A stretch of 64,000 nucleotides of DNA from Actinobacteria bacterium IMCC19121 (GCA_002284895.1 CP015605.1:496001-560000), one strand, 5' to 3'; counted from the first letter of the stretch, positions 36,750-45,815 are shown. The notes: generated from the sequence alone by a model not told the origin. Made by a program: numbers and translations.

Positions 36750-38858
36750 TTAATGCTTAAGAGTAAATTTCTGCATCCACTTAGGTGCCCACCAGTTACG
36801 TTCACCGAATAAACGCATCAGTGCTGGAACTAGAAGTGCACGCACCAATGTTGCATCCAATATAACTGCAAGTGAAACACCAAATCCCAACATCTTGATG
36901 GATGTAACACCACTTGTCATAAAGGCGGCGAAAACAACGGCTAGCAAGAGTGCTGCTGCTGTGATGATTCGAGCAGATCTCTGTAAACCAACTGCAACAG
37001 ATTCAACATTGCTCTTGCCGCTCAAGTGTTCTTCGCGGATTCGTGAGAGCAAAAATAGTTCGTAGTCCATTGAAAGCCCGAACACAACCACTGCTACCAG
37101 AATCACAGACCCTGTATCTAGCGTGCCGGTTACGGTGAAATCACCAACCAACCACTTTAAGTGTCCATCGATGAATATCCACGTAATTGCACCCAGGGTT
37201 GCAACCAATGAAAGCGCATTTAAAATCACTGCCTTAATCGGCAAGATGATTGAACCGGTAAAGACGAAGATAAGAATTAACACAGTCAGTGCAATCCATC
37301 CCAAAGCAAGAGGCAATGTTCTAGCGATTCCATCTTGAGAGTCAGTGAAATCAGCGGCAGCTCCACCAATGAGTGTGCCTGCAGGTTGTTCAAGATCTCT
37401 AATGTCGTGAATAACCTTTATTGATTCGGTGCTTCGAGATGGCACAGAAGAGATCACCTGGACTCGAATATCTTGCTTGTAGGTTTCAATAGCACCTACA
37501 CGGACAATGCCTTCAACTTTTTTAACCTCATCCAAGAATGTTGTTATTTCACTTTCTCGCCCAACACCATTTGGAATCACAACTTCAATAGGGCTACCAA
37601 TTAATCCGTCAAAGCGTGTATCAACTATTTGAGATGCGATTGCTGCTGGATTTGATGCAGGTAGAACTCGTGAGTCAACTTGTGCGAAAGAAATGTTAGT
37701 AACTGGAGCGGCCAATATTCCTAGGACAACTAAGCATGCAAGAACTACTGGAACAGGGCGCTTCATCACATTTCGCGCAGTGTGAGCCCAACGGCCATCT
37801 TCTTTAGGAGTAATTGCACTTTTACGTATAACTCCCTTATCAACCTTTTCACCAAGCACGGCAAGAAGTGCAGGCAAAGCAATGACTGCGCCAATTACTG
37901 CAAAGGTAATGACTGCAACGCCTGCGTAACCAAAGGATTTCAAGAATTCGAGTGGGAAGAAGAGCAATGAGGCCATTGTTACAAAAACAGTTAATCCTGA
38001 ATAAAAGACAGTCTTACCGGCTGTGGCGACAGTAGTGACTACAGATTCTTCAACGCTGTGACCATTATGTAATTCTTCCCGGAATCGATTCACCATGAGC
38101 AGGGCGTAATCAATACCAAGTCCAAGACCAAGTCCAGTGATGAGATTGAGAGCAAAGACGCTGACGTTAGTGAACAGCGTGAGAAGGTAAATAATAAAGA
38201 AGGATCCAAGGATTGCAGTCACACCCACAAATAGTGGTGTTGCTGATGCAACTAGAGCCCCGAAAACAAAGACAAGAAGCAGGAATGTAAGTGGAATTGC
38301 AATCGATTCAGCTAGAACTAAGTCTTTTTCAATCTTGTGGTTGATTGCATAAGTAATAACGCCTGCACCAGATGCGTAGATGTGAACGTTCTTGTATTCA
38401 CCATCGAAGGCTTCTTGTAGCGATGCACCTAGGGCACCAAGTCCGTCCCAATCAAATGCATCTAGATCTGAATACACCAAGATGAATCCAGCTTTTCCAT
38501 CTTTTGATTTCATGGTTGGTGAACCACCTGTAGACCAATAGGAGTAAGTTTTAGAAACGCCTTTTTGTCCTTGAATTTTCTTTTCTATTTCAACTGCAGT
38601 TGAAGCAATAGTTGGATCATCAATCGTAGAACTTGCTGAGTCCACAACCATGACTGCAACTGGCTCTTCGGCACCAAAGACATCAACAACATACTTTGCA
38701 GCCTTAGCCGAATCACTGTTGAGATCTGAGTAACCGCCTGAATCTAAGCGGCCAAAGGATAAGGAGCCCACTGCACCAGCGATGATTGTTGTAATGATGA
38801 AGGACAAAAGGACTAGCTTGCTGCGCTTAACGATGAACTTTCCAAGCTTCTCAAACAC
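36750..38858 (-). CDS. MMPL-family RND transporter
   Basis: A 702-aa membrane protein with the duplicated RND layout: TM1, large external domain, TM2-6, then the repeat. The signatures GLGIDYALLMVNRFREEL and FGLSMDYELFLLSRIREEH are typical of MMPL/YdfJ-type transporters, with the paired Asp-Tyr expected for proton coupling. It may export lipids, peptides or drugs; cargo unknown. The start is GTG at 38858 with AAGGAG about 8 nt upstream. It ends 13 bp from the tRNA-Arg gene on the other strand. Confidence 0.9.
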   Translation of the reverse strand: MFEKLGKFIVKRSKLVLLSFIITTIIAGAVGSLSFGRLDSGGYSDLNSDSAKAAKYVVDVFGAEEPVAVMVVDSASSTIDDPTIASTAVEIEKKIQGQKGVSKTYSYWSTGGSPTMKSKDGKAGFILVYSDLDAFDWDGLGALGASLQEAFDGEYKNVHIYASGAGVITYAINHKIEKDLVLAESIAIPLTFLLLVFVFGALVASATPLFVGVTAILGSFFIIYLLTLFTNVSVFALNLITGLGLGLGIDYALLMVNRFREELHNGHSVEESVVTTVATAGKTVFYSGLTVFVTMASLLFFPLEFLKSFGYAGVAVITFAVIGAVIALPALLAVLGEKVDKGVIRKSAITPKEDGRWAHTARNVMKRPVPVVLACLVVLGILAAPVTNISFAQVDSRVLPASNPAAIASQIVDTRFDGLIGSPIEVVIPNGVGRESEITTFLDEVKKVEGIVRVGAIETYKQDIRVQVISSVPSRSTESIKVIHDIRDLEQPAGTLIGGAAADFTDSQDGIARTLPLALGWIALTVLILIFVFTGSIILPIKAVILNALSLVATLGAITWIFIDGHLKWLVGDFTVTGTLDTGSVILVAVVVFGLSMDYELFLLSRIREEHLSGKSNVESVAVGLQRSARIITAAALLLAVVFAAFMTSGVTSIKMLGFGVSLAVILDATLVRALLVPALMRLFGERNWWAPKWMQKFTLKH

Positions 38859-38877
38859 GTTTCTTACTCCTTAGATG

Positions 38878-38883
38878 TAGACT
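38878..38883 (+). promoter_or_regulatory. Putative leaderless -10 box of the 38-aa ORF
   Basis: TAGACT followed by 7 nt and ATG at 38891, in the 32-bp spacer facing the MMPL gene. Confidence 0.4.
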
Positions 38884-38890
38884 TAAAACT

Positions 38891-39007
38891 ATGAGTGATC
38901 TCTTTCCTAATGTGACATCAGATGAGATCGATCCTGAAGCCGCGGCAGAACAATTACGTCGCGAAGAAGAAATTAAGTCAGATAAGCCGCCCCACCACCA
39001 GGATTAA
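38891..39007 (+). CDS. Small acidic 38-aa protein, unknown function
   Basis: It reads MSDLFPNVTSDEID.. and ends SDKPPHHQD, a highly charged, helix-forming middle (EAAAEQLRREEEIK) with no hydrophobic segment. Support is architectural. A TANNNT box lies 7 nt before the ATG. The stop TAA shares the four bases TTAA (39004-39007) with the stop of convergent fmdB, the same arrangement as mutT1/ppx. I do not recognise a family. Confidence 0.55.
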   Translation: MSDLFPNVTSDEIDPEAAAEQLRREEEIKSDKPPHHQD

Positions 39008-39252
39008 TCTGCCTTTGCTGCAGGAGTTGGTGCAGCAGCCGGAGTTGTTTTTGCGGGTTCACTTGCTGTTGTCTTTTTTGCAGAATCAGTTTTATAAAAC
39101 CCGGAGCCTTTGAATACAACACCCACAGCGCTATAGACCTTGCGGATTTCTCCCTTGCACTCTGGACATTGGGTGAGTGAGGCATCGCTAAAGGACTGGA
39201 AGGCCTCAAATTCATGTTCGCAAGCGTTACATGCGTATTGGTACGTTGGCAC
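39004..39252 (-). CDS. FmdB-type zinc-ribbon protein
   Basis: An 82-aa protein with a CxxC...CxxC zinc ribbon at C8/C11 and C29/C32 (MPTYQYACNACEHEFE, TQCPECKG), the classic regulatory FmdB domain. A low-complexity Thr/Ala/Pro/Lys tail follows (residues 55-82). Exact function unknown; such proteins are common single-gene neighbours in actinobacteria. GTG start at 39252 with GGAG a few bases upstream. Confidence 0.88.
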   Translation of the reverse strand: MPTYQYACNACEHEFEAFQSFSDASLTQCPECKGEIRKVYSAVGVVFKGSGFYKTDSAKKTTASEPAKTTPAAAPTPAAKAD

Positions 39253-39365
39253 TAGCGCTCCAATCTTTGAATTCGGACATATTCCAACCCTTAGGGGTAG
39301 AAGGCAAGTCTAAAGAAGTGAGACGATTGGCGCGAATTAAGGTCCAAGGTGTGAAGGAGATCTAA

Positions 39366-39896
39366 GTGAAAATCACTCGAGTCCGACAATTCTTGGCAGC
39401 TTTTACCCTTATTAGCCTTATAGGGATCACACCAGCGAGTGCAAACTCACTTATCACTACTTCACCAATAAGCGGTTCGACAGTCACAACAGCACCTACC
39501 TCTGTAACTCTGACAACTCAGAAAGCATTGCTACCTGATGCAAATGAAATAGTGGTTACAGATCCTGCAGGCGTTCGAGTTGATGATGGAACTTTAACTA
39601 TTACTGATGTTGCAGCAACGATTGGTTTGAAACCACTTGTTGATTCTGGAATATATAGAGTTTCATACACTCTGTATTCAGAAGGAGAAGTTCCTTTAGA
39701 AGGTTCATTCACATTTAATTTCTCTGCGCCAACAGTTATTTCTCCTACAGAAGAAACACCAACCCCAACACAATCTCAGACTCCTGCCAGTAGCAGTTGG
39801 GGCACAAACATATTTATTATTTTTCTCTTGATTATGGCGTTTTTTGTTTTAATCGCACTCGCACTTTATGCGCGAAAACTCTTTAGGGAACGATGA
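39366..39896 (+). CDS. CopC-domain copper-resistance protein, membrane anchored
   Basis: 176 aa: signal peptide (MKITRVRQFLAAFTLISLIGITPASA), a CopC-like beta domain (NSLITTSPISGSTVTTAPTSVTLTT ... GIYRVSYTLYSEGEVPLEGSFTF), a Pro/Thr-rich linker, and one C-terminal TM helix with basic end (ARKLFRER). Typical CopC begins with His at the mature N-terminus; here it is Asn, so copper binding may be altered. GTG start with AAGGAG 6 nt or so upstream. It overlaps the copD-ctaG gene by ATGA, so the two are a unit for copper handling outside the membrane. Confidence 0.82.
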   Translation: MKITRVRQFLAAFTLISLIGITPASANSLITTSPISGSTVTTAPTSVTLTTQKALLPDANEIVVTDPAGVRVDDGTLTITDVAATIGLKPLVDSGIYRVSYTLYSEGEVPLEGSFTFNFSAPTVISPTEETPTPTQSQTPASSSWGTNIFIIFLLIMAFFVLIALALYARKLFRER

Positions 39897-41740
39897 TTGC
39901 TTTAAACACAATCTTTAAATATCTATCCCTAATTGGTAGTTTTGCAGTAGTTGGAACACTTTTAGCCATGGGTTTTCTACTTTTAGATTCCCATGGAAAA
40001 CTTTCAACTTCAGCTAAAAAGCTTCGCACAATGCTATGGATTTCAGGCCTTACCTGGACCATAGGAAGCATTGGAGTAATTCTCTTTACGCTGGCAACGA
40101 TTCTCAACCAACCTTTATCAGTTGCCATGGATTCAACGGTTCTGCGCTCTTTCATCACACAAATCACTTTAGGCCAGTACTTACTATTTCAAACTCTCGT
40201 TGCCTTATTTATTACCTTTGCATCAATTCGAGTTAACAAAATCCTTACAGTTATTGCCTTACTCATTCTCACGCTTATTGGTTTAGTGGCACCTGTGTTT
40301 CAAAGCCACTCAGCTTCAGGTGGTTCACACGCGCTAGCTATTGGTTCCTTGGTCATTCACGTAGTTGCGCTATCTCTTTGGGTGGGCGGAGTTATTACTT
40401 TGGCGATATTGGAACCAGAGGATAGACCTGTCGCAGTTCCACGCTTTAGCGAATTAGCTTTATGGGCCGCCATTGCAGTTGTTTTAAGTGGAACAGCAAA
40501 TGCTTGGGCCCGCTTAGATTTCAAAGAGGCTTGGAATAGTGCATATGCATGGGTAGTAATTGGGAAAGTATTTCTAACGATTGCCTTGATCATCATCGGT
40601 TATCTGCACCGGAAGAATTTAGCGATGCGTAGTTCCATTAATTGGAAAGGTTTTGCACGTTTAATTTTTGCTGAGAGCCTCATTATGGTTGTCACTGTTG
40701 CAATGGGTGCATGGTTATCTTCAAATCAAGCACCATCCAGGCCAGAGCCAGCCAAGTTTGATCCTGCATTAGCGATAGCGGGAATTGCTACTCCGCCAGA
40801 ACCTACATGGAGTCGAATCTTGTTTGGCTATGAGCCAGATGCATTAATGATTGGAATTCTGGTTACAGCCGTTGCGCTCTATATAAAGGGTGTTGTTGTT
40901 CTAACAAAGCGTGGCGACAAGTGGCCTGTAGGTCGCACTATTTCTTTTGCTCTAGGAATATCAGCAATAGATTTTGCAACCAGTGGTGGCCTAGGTTTAT
41001 ATGCCCACTTTGCTTTTTCTTATCACATGGTTGCCCACATGATTTTAGGAATGATTGCACCAATTGGAATTGTGCTTGGCGCACCGATTACTTTAGCGCT
41101 TCGAACTTTGCCACAAGGTAGAAATAGTGATGAGCGCGGTGTGAGAGGTTCGCTGCTTGCCGCACTTCATTCCAAGTTAGCAGTGTTTTATACCAACCCA
41201 ATAGTTGCCCTAGCCTTCTTTGACGGCTCACTCTTTGCCCTCTATTTCACAGATCTATTTGGTTCAATGATGCAATCGCATGTGGGCCACTTGTTTATGA
41301 ATATTCACTTCCTTCTTGCTGGAATCCTTTTCTTCCATGTTGTTATTGGAATCGATCCAAACCCCCGCAGAGTTCCGCATCTAGTTCGCATCGTGATTCT
41401 CTTTGCGGCAATGAGTATTCACGCCTTCTTCTCAGTGGCATTGATGTCTGCTTCAACATTAATTGATGGTGGATACTTCGGTTCTCTTAAATCACCATGG
41501 CTAGTTGATCTCCTTGCCGATCAGCGCATGGGTGGATCGATAGGTTGGGCGATGGGTGAGGTTCCAATTCTTCTGGCATTGGTTGCTACGTTCATTAGCT
41601 GGGTTAAAGATGATTCACGCGAAGCCATTCGAATTGATAAAAATGCCGCACGTTCAGCAGCGATGGGTCAGCCAGATGAGTTGGCCACCTATAACAAGTA
41701 TTTGCAAGATTTAGCCCGACGCGATAGAAATGAACCCTAA
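39893..41740 (+). CDS. CopD-CtaG fusion membrane protein
   Basis: A 615-aa polytopic protein. The first half (about residues 1-290) is a CopD-like copper-resistance domain (WVGGVITLAIL, FSELALWAAIAVVLSGTANAW). The second half (about 310-560) is a CtaG/caa3-type oxidase assembly domain (LYAHFAFSYHMVAHMILGMIAP, GHLFMNIHFLLAGILFF, DQRMGGSIGWAMGEVPIL). The fusion is known in actinobacteria. It probably moves copper toward cytochrome oxidase assembly. It is coupled to copC (ATGA) and to the acyl-CoA dehydrogenase (shared base TAATG). Confidence 0.88.
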   Translation: MIALNTIFKYLSLIGSFAVVGTLLAMGFLLLDSHGKLSTSAKKLRTMLWISGLTWTIGSIGVILFTLATILNQPLSVAMDSTVLRSFITQITLGQYLLFQTLVALFITFASIRVNKILTVIALLILTLIGLVAPVFQSHSASGGSHALAIGSLVIHVVALSLWVGGVITLAILEPEDRPVAVPRFSELALWAAIAVVLSGTANAWARLDFKEAWNSAYAWVVIGKVFLTIALIIIGYLHRKNLAMRSSINWKGFARLIFAESLIMVVTVAMGAWLSSNQAPSRPEPAKFDPALAIAGIATPPEPTWSRILFGYEPDALMIGILVTAVALYIKGVVVLTKRGDKWPVGRTISFALGISAIDFATSGGLGLYAHFAFSYHMVAHMILGMIAPIGIVLGAPITLALRTLPQGRNSDERGVRGSLLAALHSKLAVFYTNPIVALAFFDGSLFALYFTDLFGSMMQSHVGHLFMNIHFLLAGILFFHVVIGIDPNPRRVPHLVRIVILFAAMSIHAFFSVALMSASTLIDGGYFGSLKSPWLVDLLADQRMGGSIGWAMGEVPILLALVATFISWVKDDSREAIRIDKNAARSAAMGQPDELATYNKYLQDLARRDRNEP

Positions 41741-42885
41741 TGGAAAACTTATTTGATATTCCCAGCGAATATAGAGATCTTCGTGCCAGCGTTCGTGCTC
41801 TGGCAGAAAAGGAAATTGCTCCTTTTGCAAAAGCTGTTGATGAAGATCATCGCTTTCCACAAGAGGCTGCAGATGCACTGCAAAAGGCTGGACTTGCTGC
41901 AGCTCATGTTCCAACTGAATTTGGTGGCGACGGGGCAGACGCACTTGCTGTTGTAATAATCATTGAAGAAGTTGCACGTGTTTGCGGTGCTTCTTCTCTT
42001 ATTCCTGCAGTGAACAAACTTGGCTCACTGCCACTGATGCTGGGTGGAAACAAAGATCAGAAGCAACGCTGGTTATCACAGCTGGCCCAAGGAAAAGGTT
42101 TTTCATATTGCTTGTCAGAATCTGATGCAGGTTCAGATGCGTCAGCACTTCGCACAAAGGTTGAACGCGATGGCGATGGTTGGATTCTTAATGGAAGCAA
42201 GAAGTGGATCTCAAATGCAGGAATTTCAGAGTTTTACACCGTCATTGCTCAAGGTGATGCCTCCCTTGGTTCTAAAGGAATCACAGCTTTCGTAGTTGAA
42301 AAATCTGATCCCGGAGTCTCATTTGGTGCACCTGAAAAGAAAATGGGCTTTAGAGGTTCGCCTACACGTGAAGTTTATTTCGACAATGTGAAGTTGGCAG
42401 ATGATCGTCGCATAAGTGAAGTTGGCGAAGGATTTGCACTAGCAATGAACACCCTTGATCACACACGCATCACTATCGCTGCACAGGCTCTAGGTATTGC
42501 CCAAGGCGCACTTGATGTTGCAACTAAGTATTCACATGAGCGCAAGCAGTTCGGTAAAGAGATTTTTGATTTCCAAGGCGTCCAATTCATGTTGGCAGAT
42601 ATGGCAATGAATATTGAAGCTGCCCGCCAGTTAACTTATGTTGCTGCATCAAAGAGTGAGAGTAGTGAAAAAGATCTACGCTTCTTCTCAGCGGCAAGTA
42701 AGTGTTTTGCTAGCGATGTTGCGATGAAGGTAACAACTGATGCGGTCCAGATTTTGGGCGGCTATGGCTATGTCTCAGATTATCCAGTTGAGCGAATGAT
42801 GCGAGATGCCAAACTGACTCAGATTTATGAAGGAACTAATCAAATTCAGCGAATAGTTATGGCGCGCAATCTACCTAACGTTTAA
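41740..42885 (+). CDS. Acyl-CoA dehydrogenase
   Basis: FAD enzyme introducing a trans-2,3 double bond in acyl-CoA. At 381 aa it has FSYCLSESDAGSDASAL, NGSKKWISNAG, the substrate-loop ARQLTYVAA and the catalytic glutamate E364 in QIYEGTNQIQR. This is the short/branched-chain type; substrate length not determinable. It shares one base with the CopD-CtaG stop, an odd partner for a fatty- or amino-acid enzyme. It overlaps the convergent folate gene by 11 bp. Confidence 0.92.
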   Translation: MENLFDIPSEYRDLRASVRALAEKEIAPFAKAVDEDHRFPQEAADALQKAGLAAAHVPTEFGGDGADALAVVIIIEEVARVCGASSLIPAVNKLGSLPLMLGGNKDQKQRWLSQLAQGKGFSYCLSESDAGSDASALRTKVERDGDGWILNGSKKWISNAGISEFYTVIAQGDASLGSKGITAFVVEKSDPGVSFGAPEKKMGFRGSPTREVYFDNVKLADDRRISEVGEGFALAMNTLDHTRITIAAQALGIAQGALDVATKYSHERKQFGKEIFDFQGVQFMLADMAMNIEAARQLTYVAASKSESSEKDLRFFSAASKCFASDVAMKVTTDAVQILGGYGYVSDYPVERMMRDAKLTQIYEGTNQIQRIVMARNLPNV

Positions 42886-43423
42886 ATCTGACAATGAGTG
42901 AAGGCGTCGCAGCCGCATCTAGCGCTATGTCATGGGATTCTCGTGGCAAAGTTTCACTCGTTAATTCACCCGCATGAACTAAACCAATCTTCCAGCCAGG
43001 CAAAGTTGGTAATGCTCGATCATAAAAACCGCCACCTTGCCCCATTCGGTAACCCTCTTGATCGATACGAAGTGCAGGTGTGATTACTGCACCCACATCA
43101 CTCGTATCCGTCACAGCTGGTCCTGTTGGTTCAGTCAGGTTTTTGGTGATCTTCAAATTTGTTGGATTTCCATCCCATTGAACCCATTCAATGAGTAATC
43201 CATTTACTCGGGGGAGTAAAAGCCTTTTGCCTTCTGCCAAGAAAGCTTTATTGATTTCAGTAGTGCTGGGTTCCTGGGCATATGAAAAGTATGAACAAAT
43301 GGTTGTGGCACTGAGAATTTCTGGCGCTTTCAAAATTACATTGAAATTGGTGGGGATGAACTTTTGAACCCGTTCACGGCGGTAGCGATCTCGCAACTCT
43401 TTCTTGACTGTGTTCTGATTCAT
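42875..43423 (-). CDS. 5-formyltetrahydrofolate cyclo-ligase
   Basis: Converts 5-formyl-THF to 5,10-methenyl-THF with ATP. The 182-aa protein has KKELRDRYRRER (ATP-binding start), VITPALRIDQEGYRMGQGGGFYDRAL and IALDAAATPSLIVRF, all family hallmarks. I use ATG 43423, which has GGAGG about 9 nt upstream, rather than the longer frame from 43459. It is divergent from the MoeA-like gene. This neighbourhood order also occurs in M. tuberculosis (Rv0992c-Rv0996), as I recall, there with galU between; galU is absent here. Confidence 0.88.
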   Translation of the reverse strand: MNQNTVKKELRDRYRRERVQKFIPTNFNVILKAPEILSATTICSYFSYAQEPSTTEINKAFLAEGKRLLLPRVNGLLIEWVQWDGNPTNLKITKNLTEPTGPAVTDTSDVGAVITPALRIDQEGYRMGQGGGFYDRALPTLPGWKIGLVHAGELTSETLPRESHDIALDAAATPSLIVRFKR

Positions 43424-43479
43424 TGCTTCCGACCTCCGCTTTCCACGCCTAAATCCCAACGATTGATGACCACAACAAG

Positions 43480-43485
43480 TATGGT
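43480..43485 (+). promoter_or_regulatory. Putative leaderless -10 box of the MoeA/Glp-like gene
   Basis: TATGGT followed by 6 nt and ATG at 43492; it supports ATG 43492 over the GTG at 43486. Confidence 0.45.
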
Positions 43486-43491
43486 GTGATT

Positions 43492-44403
43492 ATGGCAGAG
43501 CACACGCGGGTTGATGAGTTTTTAACTTCACTTTTAGCGATTTGCAAACCTCTTGATTCATTTGAAATGCCATTACTTGATGCCCACGGTGCGACCTTGT
43601 CACAAGATGTCTTTGCGGGAGAGCGTTTAGTAATGAAAGCCGGATCTAGAATCCGCTCAACTCAAATTGGCTTAGCTGCATCAATCGGGCTCGATCACTT
43701 ACCGACAAGACCACATCCACGCGTTGTGGTGATGTCGGCTGGTCCGGATCTAGTTGAGCCAGGTAAAACGCTTAAAGATGATGAAGAATTTGAGACTAAT
43801 TCGTGGATGCTTACAACTGCTGTGCGTGAAGTTGGTGCGGTCGCTTATCGCGTGCACTCCATTCCAGATGATGAAGCACAGCTACAGAACTTGATTGAAG
43901 ATCAATTAGTTCGAGCCGACCTAATAATAATTAGCGGTGAGCGCCATGATGATTCTTTTGATTTGATCACCCGAACCATTTCAAACATGGGCGAAATTAC
44001 TACCGTGGATATGGCAATAGAGATGAGTGGCCGACATAACTTTGGACTTATTGGTCCTGATAAGACTCCGATCATCACACTTCCAGGTGATCCAATCGCA
44101 GCATACATATCATTTGAACTTTTTGTTCGCCCAATGATTCGCACGATGTTAGGTGCAGCAACAATCCATCGCCCAAGTGTTAAGGCTAAGTTAGAAAAAG
44201 CGATTGAATCTAGTGAAGGTATGCGCTCCTATATTCGCGCCGCCCTATCTGAAGATGGAAAATCGGTAACACCACTGACGCATCAGGAGGAGATTTCAAC
44301 ACTTTCAGATGCTTCTGCTTTTATCGCCGTAGGTGAGAAGGATGTTAAATTAAAAGCAGGCGATGAAGTAACTGTTGTGATTTTAGAGCGCAGATACATT
44401 TAA
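43492..44403 (+). CDS. Truncated MoeA-like protein (Glp-like, probably not a Mo-insertase)
   Basis: 303 aa, about 100 shorter than MoeA. It keeps MoeA domain I/III features (VDEFLTSLL, MKAGSRIRSTQIGLAASIG, RVVVMSAGPDLVEPG, LPGDPIAAYISFELFVRP) and the C-terminal barrel domain. The usual domain II with PPFDNSAMDGYA is missing. The MoCF catalytic loop GGVSVGDYD is replaced by SGERHDDSFD (148-157). It therefore looks non-catalytic. In Corynebacterium a MoeA/gephyrin-like protein, Glp, binds FtsZ and a membrane receptor GlpR (recalled, not checked). The membrane gene two positions downstream makes that role a good guess. Other option: degenerate cofactor enzyme. Confidence 0.75.
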   Translation: MAEHTRVDEFLTSLLAICKPLDSFEMPLLDAHGATLSQDVFAGERLVMKAGSRIRSTQIGLAASIGLDHLPTRPHPRVVVMSAGPDLVEPGKTLKDDEEFETNSWMLTTAVREVGAVAYRVHSIPDDEAQLQNLIEDQLVRADLIIISGERHDDSFDLITRTISNMGEITTVDMAIEMSGRHNFGLIGPDKTPIITLPGDPIAAYISFELFVRPMIRTMLGAATIHRPSVKAKLEKAIESSEGMRSYIRAALSEDGKSVTPLTHQEEISTLSDASAFIAVGEKDVKLKAGDEVTVVILERRYI

Positions 44404-44411
44404 GTTCTCTG

Positions 44412-44990
44412 ATGACATATTCATGGCCGGTAGTTCTAAAAAGTGGAGACCTATCGCTGCAGGCATTGAGATTTAGAGATCGCGGCCGTTGGAATAATGT
44501 CCGTGCAGAAAATCGAGACTGGTTATCGCCCTGGGAGGCGACAATTCCTTTGATTCCTGGGGATGCGGCAGAAAATGCCAGCCACCTACCTTCCTACTTT
44601 GAAATGGTGAGAACCCTTAACTCTGAGGCTCGAAGTGGCCGCTCATTTTCATTTGCAATCTGGCATCAGCGCAATTTAATTGGGCAGATTTCACTCGGAG
44701 GAGTAATTCTTGGCGCAATGCGGGGTGGCCATATTGGTTATTGGATTGATAAAAACTATTCAAATAGGGGCTTTACAACGCAAGCGGTGATGGCTCTAAC
44801 AGAGTATTCATTTTCTGCGCTGAATCTTCACAGAATAGAAATCAACATAAGGCCAGAAAATGCAGCATCGAGGCGCGTAGCTGAGAAGGCTGGCTATATC
44901 TTTGAAGGTGAACGTCCCCGTTATTTACACATCGCCGGAAATTGGCGAGACCATGTCGTATTTGTCAAAGAAAATCCCGCCGTTAAGTAG
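44412..44990 (+). CDS. GNAT acetyltransferase (RimJ/RimL-like)
   Basis: A 192-aa N-acetyltransferase of the RimJ branch. LSLQALRFRDRGRWNNVRAENRDWLSPWE, FAIWHQRNLIGQISLGG, YWIDKNYSNRGFTTQAV (acetyl-CoA pyrophosphate loop) and HRIEINIRPENAASRRVAEKAGY are typical. It may acetylate the N-terminus of a ribosomal or other protein. It starts 8 bp after the MoeA-like gene and lies before the three-TM protein, matching the moeA-rimJ-membrane protein order of mycobacteria as I recall. Confidence 0.88.
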   Translation: MTYSWPVVLKSGDLSLQALRFRDRGRWNNVRAENRDWLSPWEATIPLIPGDAAENASHLPSYFEMVRTLNSEARSGRSFSFAIWHQRNLIGQISLGGVILGAMRGGHIGYWIDKNYSNRGFTTQAVMALTEYSFSALNLHRIEINIRPENAASRRVAEKAGYIFEGERPRYLHIAGNWRDHVVFVKENPAVK

Positions 44991-45038
44991 GCTCTAAATC
45001 CCAAGTTCTGCAGGTCCAATCCTTTATCTTTGTCCATC

Positions 45039-45815
45039 ATGGCTTCTGGACTTATCTATATTGCGATCATCGGTATGTGGGTCGCATATTTCGCACCCCG
45101 TTGGATCCATGACCGCAACGAGTTTTCTGGAAAGTCAGTAGAGCGATTTAAGAGTGCATTGATAGTTGTTGCAACTTCATCACCACATGGCGTTTCTGGA
45201 AGCGGATCAATTCATATTGATTTAGATCGTGAAGCAAAGATTGCACAGCTCCTAATGCGCAGACGAATTATGTTTTTTGTTTTAACTGGTTCCCTAACTA
45301 CAACTCTTGTGGGTGGTTTCATGAATACGATGCCCTTTATTTACTCATTAGTTCCTGTAACAGGAATTTTGATTTATGTTGCAAGCGTTCGTCGTCAAAC
45401 AATTGCCGACAAGATTCAATATCGACGTGTGCAACAACTTCACCGTCGCACAACTGGTGTTTCAGCAACTAACTTGGCTGAAGTAGTAACGCCTAAGGCA
45501 TCACAAGAACATTGGATTCCACTTTCAGAGCGTGAACTCAAAGGTGTTGTTATATTGCCAAAGGGAACTGCAGCAGTTCGCCAAACGTGGGAGCCTTCAG
45601 AAGTGCCTGCTCCAACTTATGTCAGTGCACCTAAGGCAATTATTCCTAAGCGCGTTATTGATTTAACTATTCCTGGTGCTTGGAGTGAAGAACAAGAGCG
45701 CTTAGAACGTGAGGCGTTAGCTGCTGCATCACCTTCACGTGATGAAATCTTTGATCAACAACTAGCTGATGAAGCAGTTGAGCGTCTTAAGCAAGCCCGC
45801 GCATCTAACGAGTAG
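45039..45815 (+). CDS. Three-TM protein with cytoplasmic tail (GlpR-like candidate)
   Basis: 258 aa. TM1 at residues 3-20 (ASGLIYIAIIGMWVAYFAP), a basic loop with VERFKSALIVVATSS, TM2-TM3 at about 78-96 and 98-116, then a 140-residue mostly cytoplasmic tail ending in a charged helix (EEQERLEREALAAAS, ADEAVERLKQ). It matches the membrane protein that follows moeA and rimJ in actinobacteria, whose corynebacterial relative I recall as the GlpR receptor of Glp. The start is ATG 45039, not the TTG at 45030; TATCTT lies 8 nt upstream. Zero gap to the convergent pmt gene. Confidence 0.7.
   Translation: MASGLIYIAIIGMWVAYFAPRWIHDRNEFSGKSVERFKSALIVVATSSPHGVSGSGSIHIDLDREAKIAQLLMRRRIMFFVLTGSLTTTLVGGFMNTMPFIYSLVPVTGILIYVASVRRQTIADKIQYRRVQQLHRRTTGVSATNLAEVVTPKASQEHWIPLSERELKGVVILPKGTAAVRQTWEPSEVPAPTYVSAPKAIIPKRVIDLTIPGAWSEEQERLEREALAAASPSRDEIFDQQLADEAVERLKQARASNE

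Noticed and set aside
43424-43459. N-terminal extension of the 5-formyl-THF cyclo-ligase
   Set aside because: The inner ATG has a good ribosome site, and family members start at the KKELR region.
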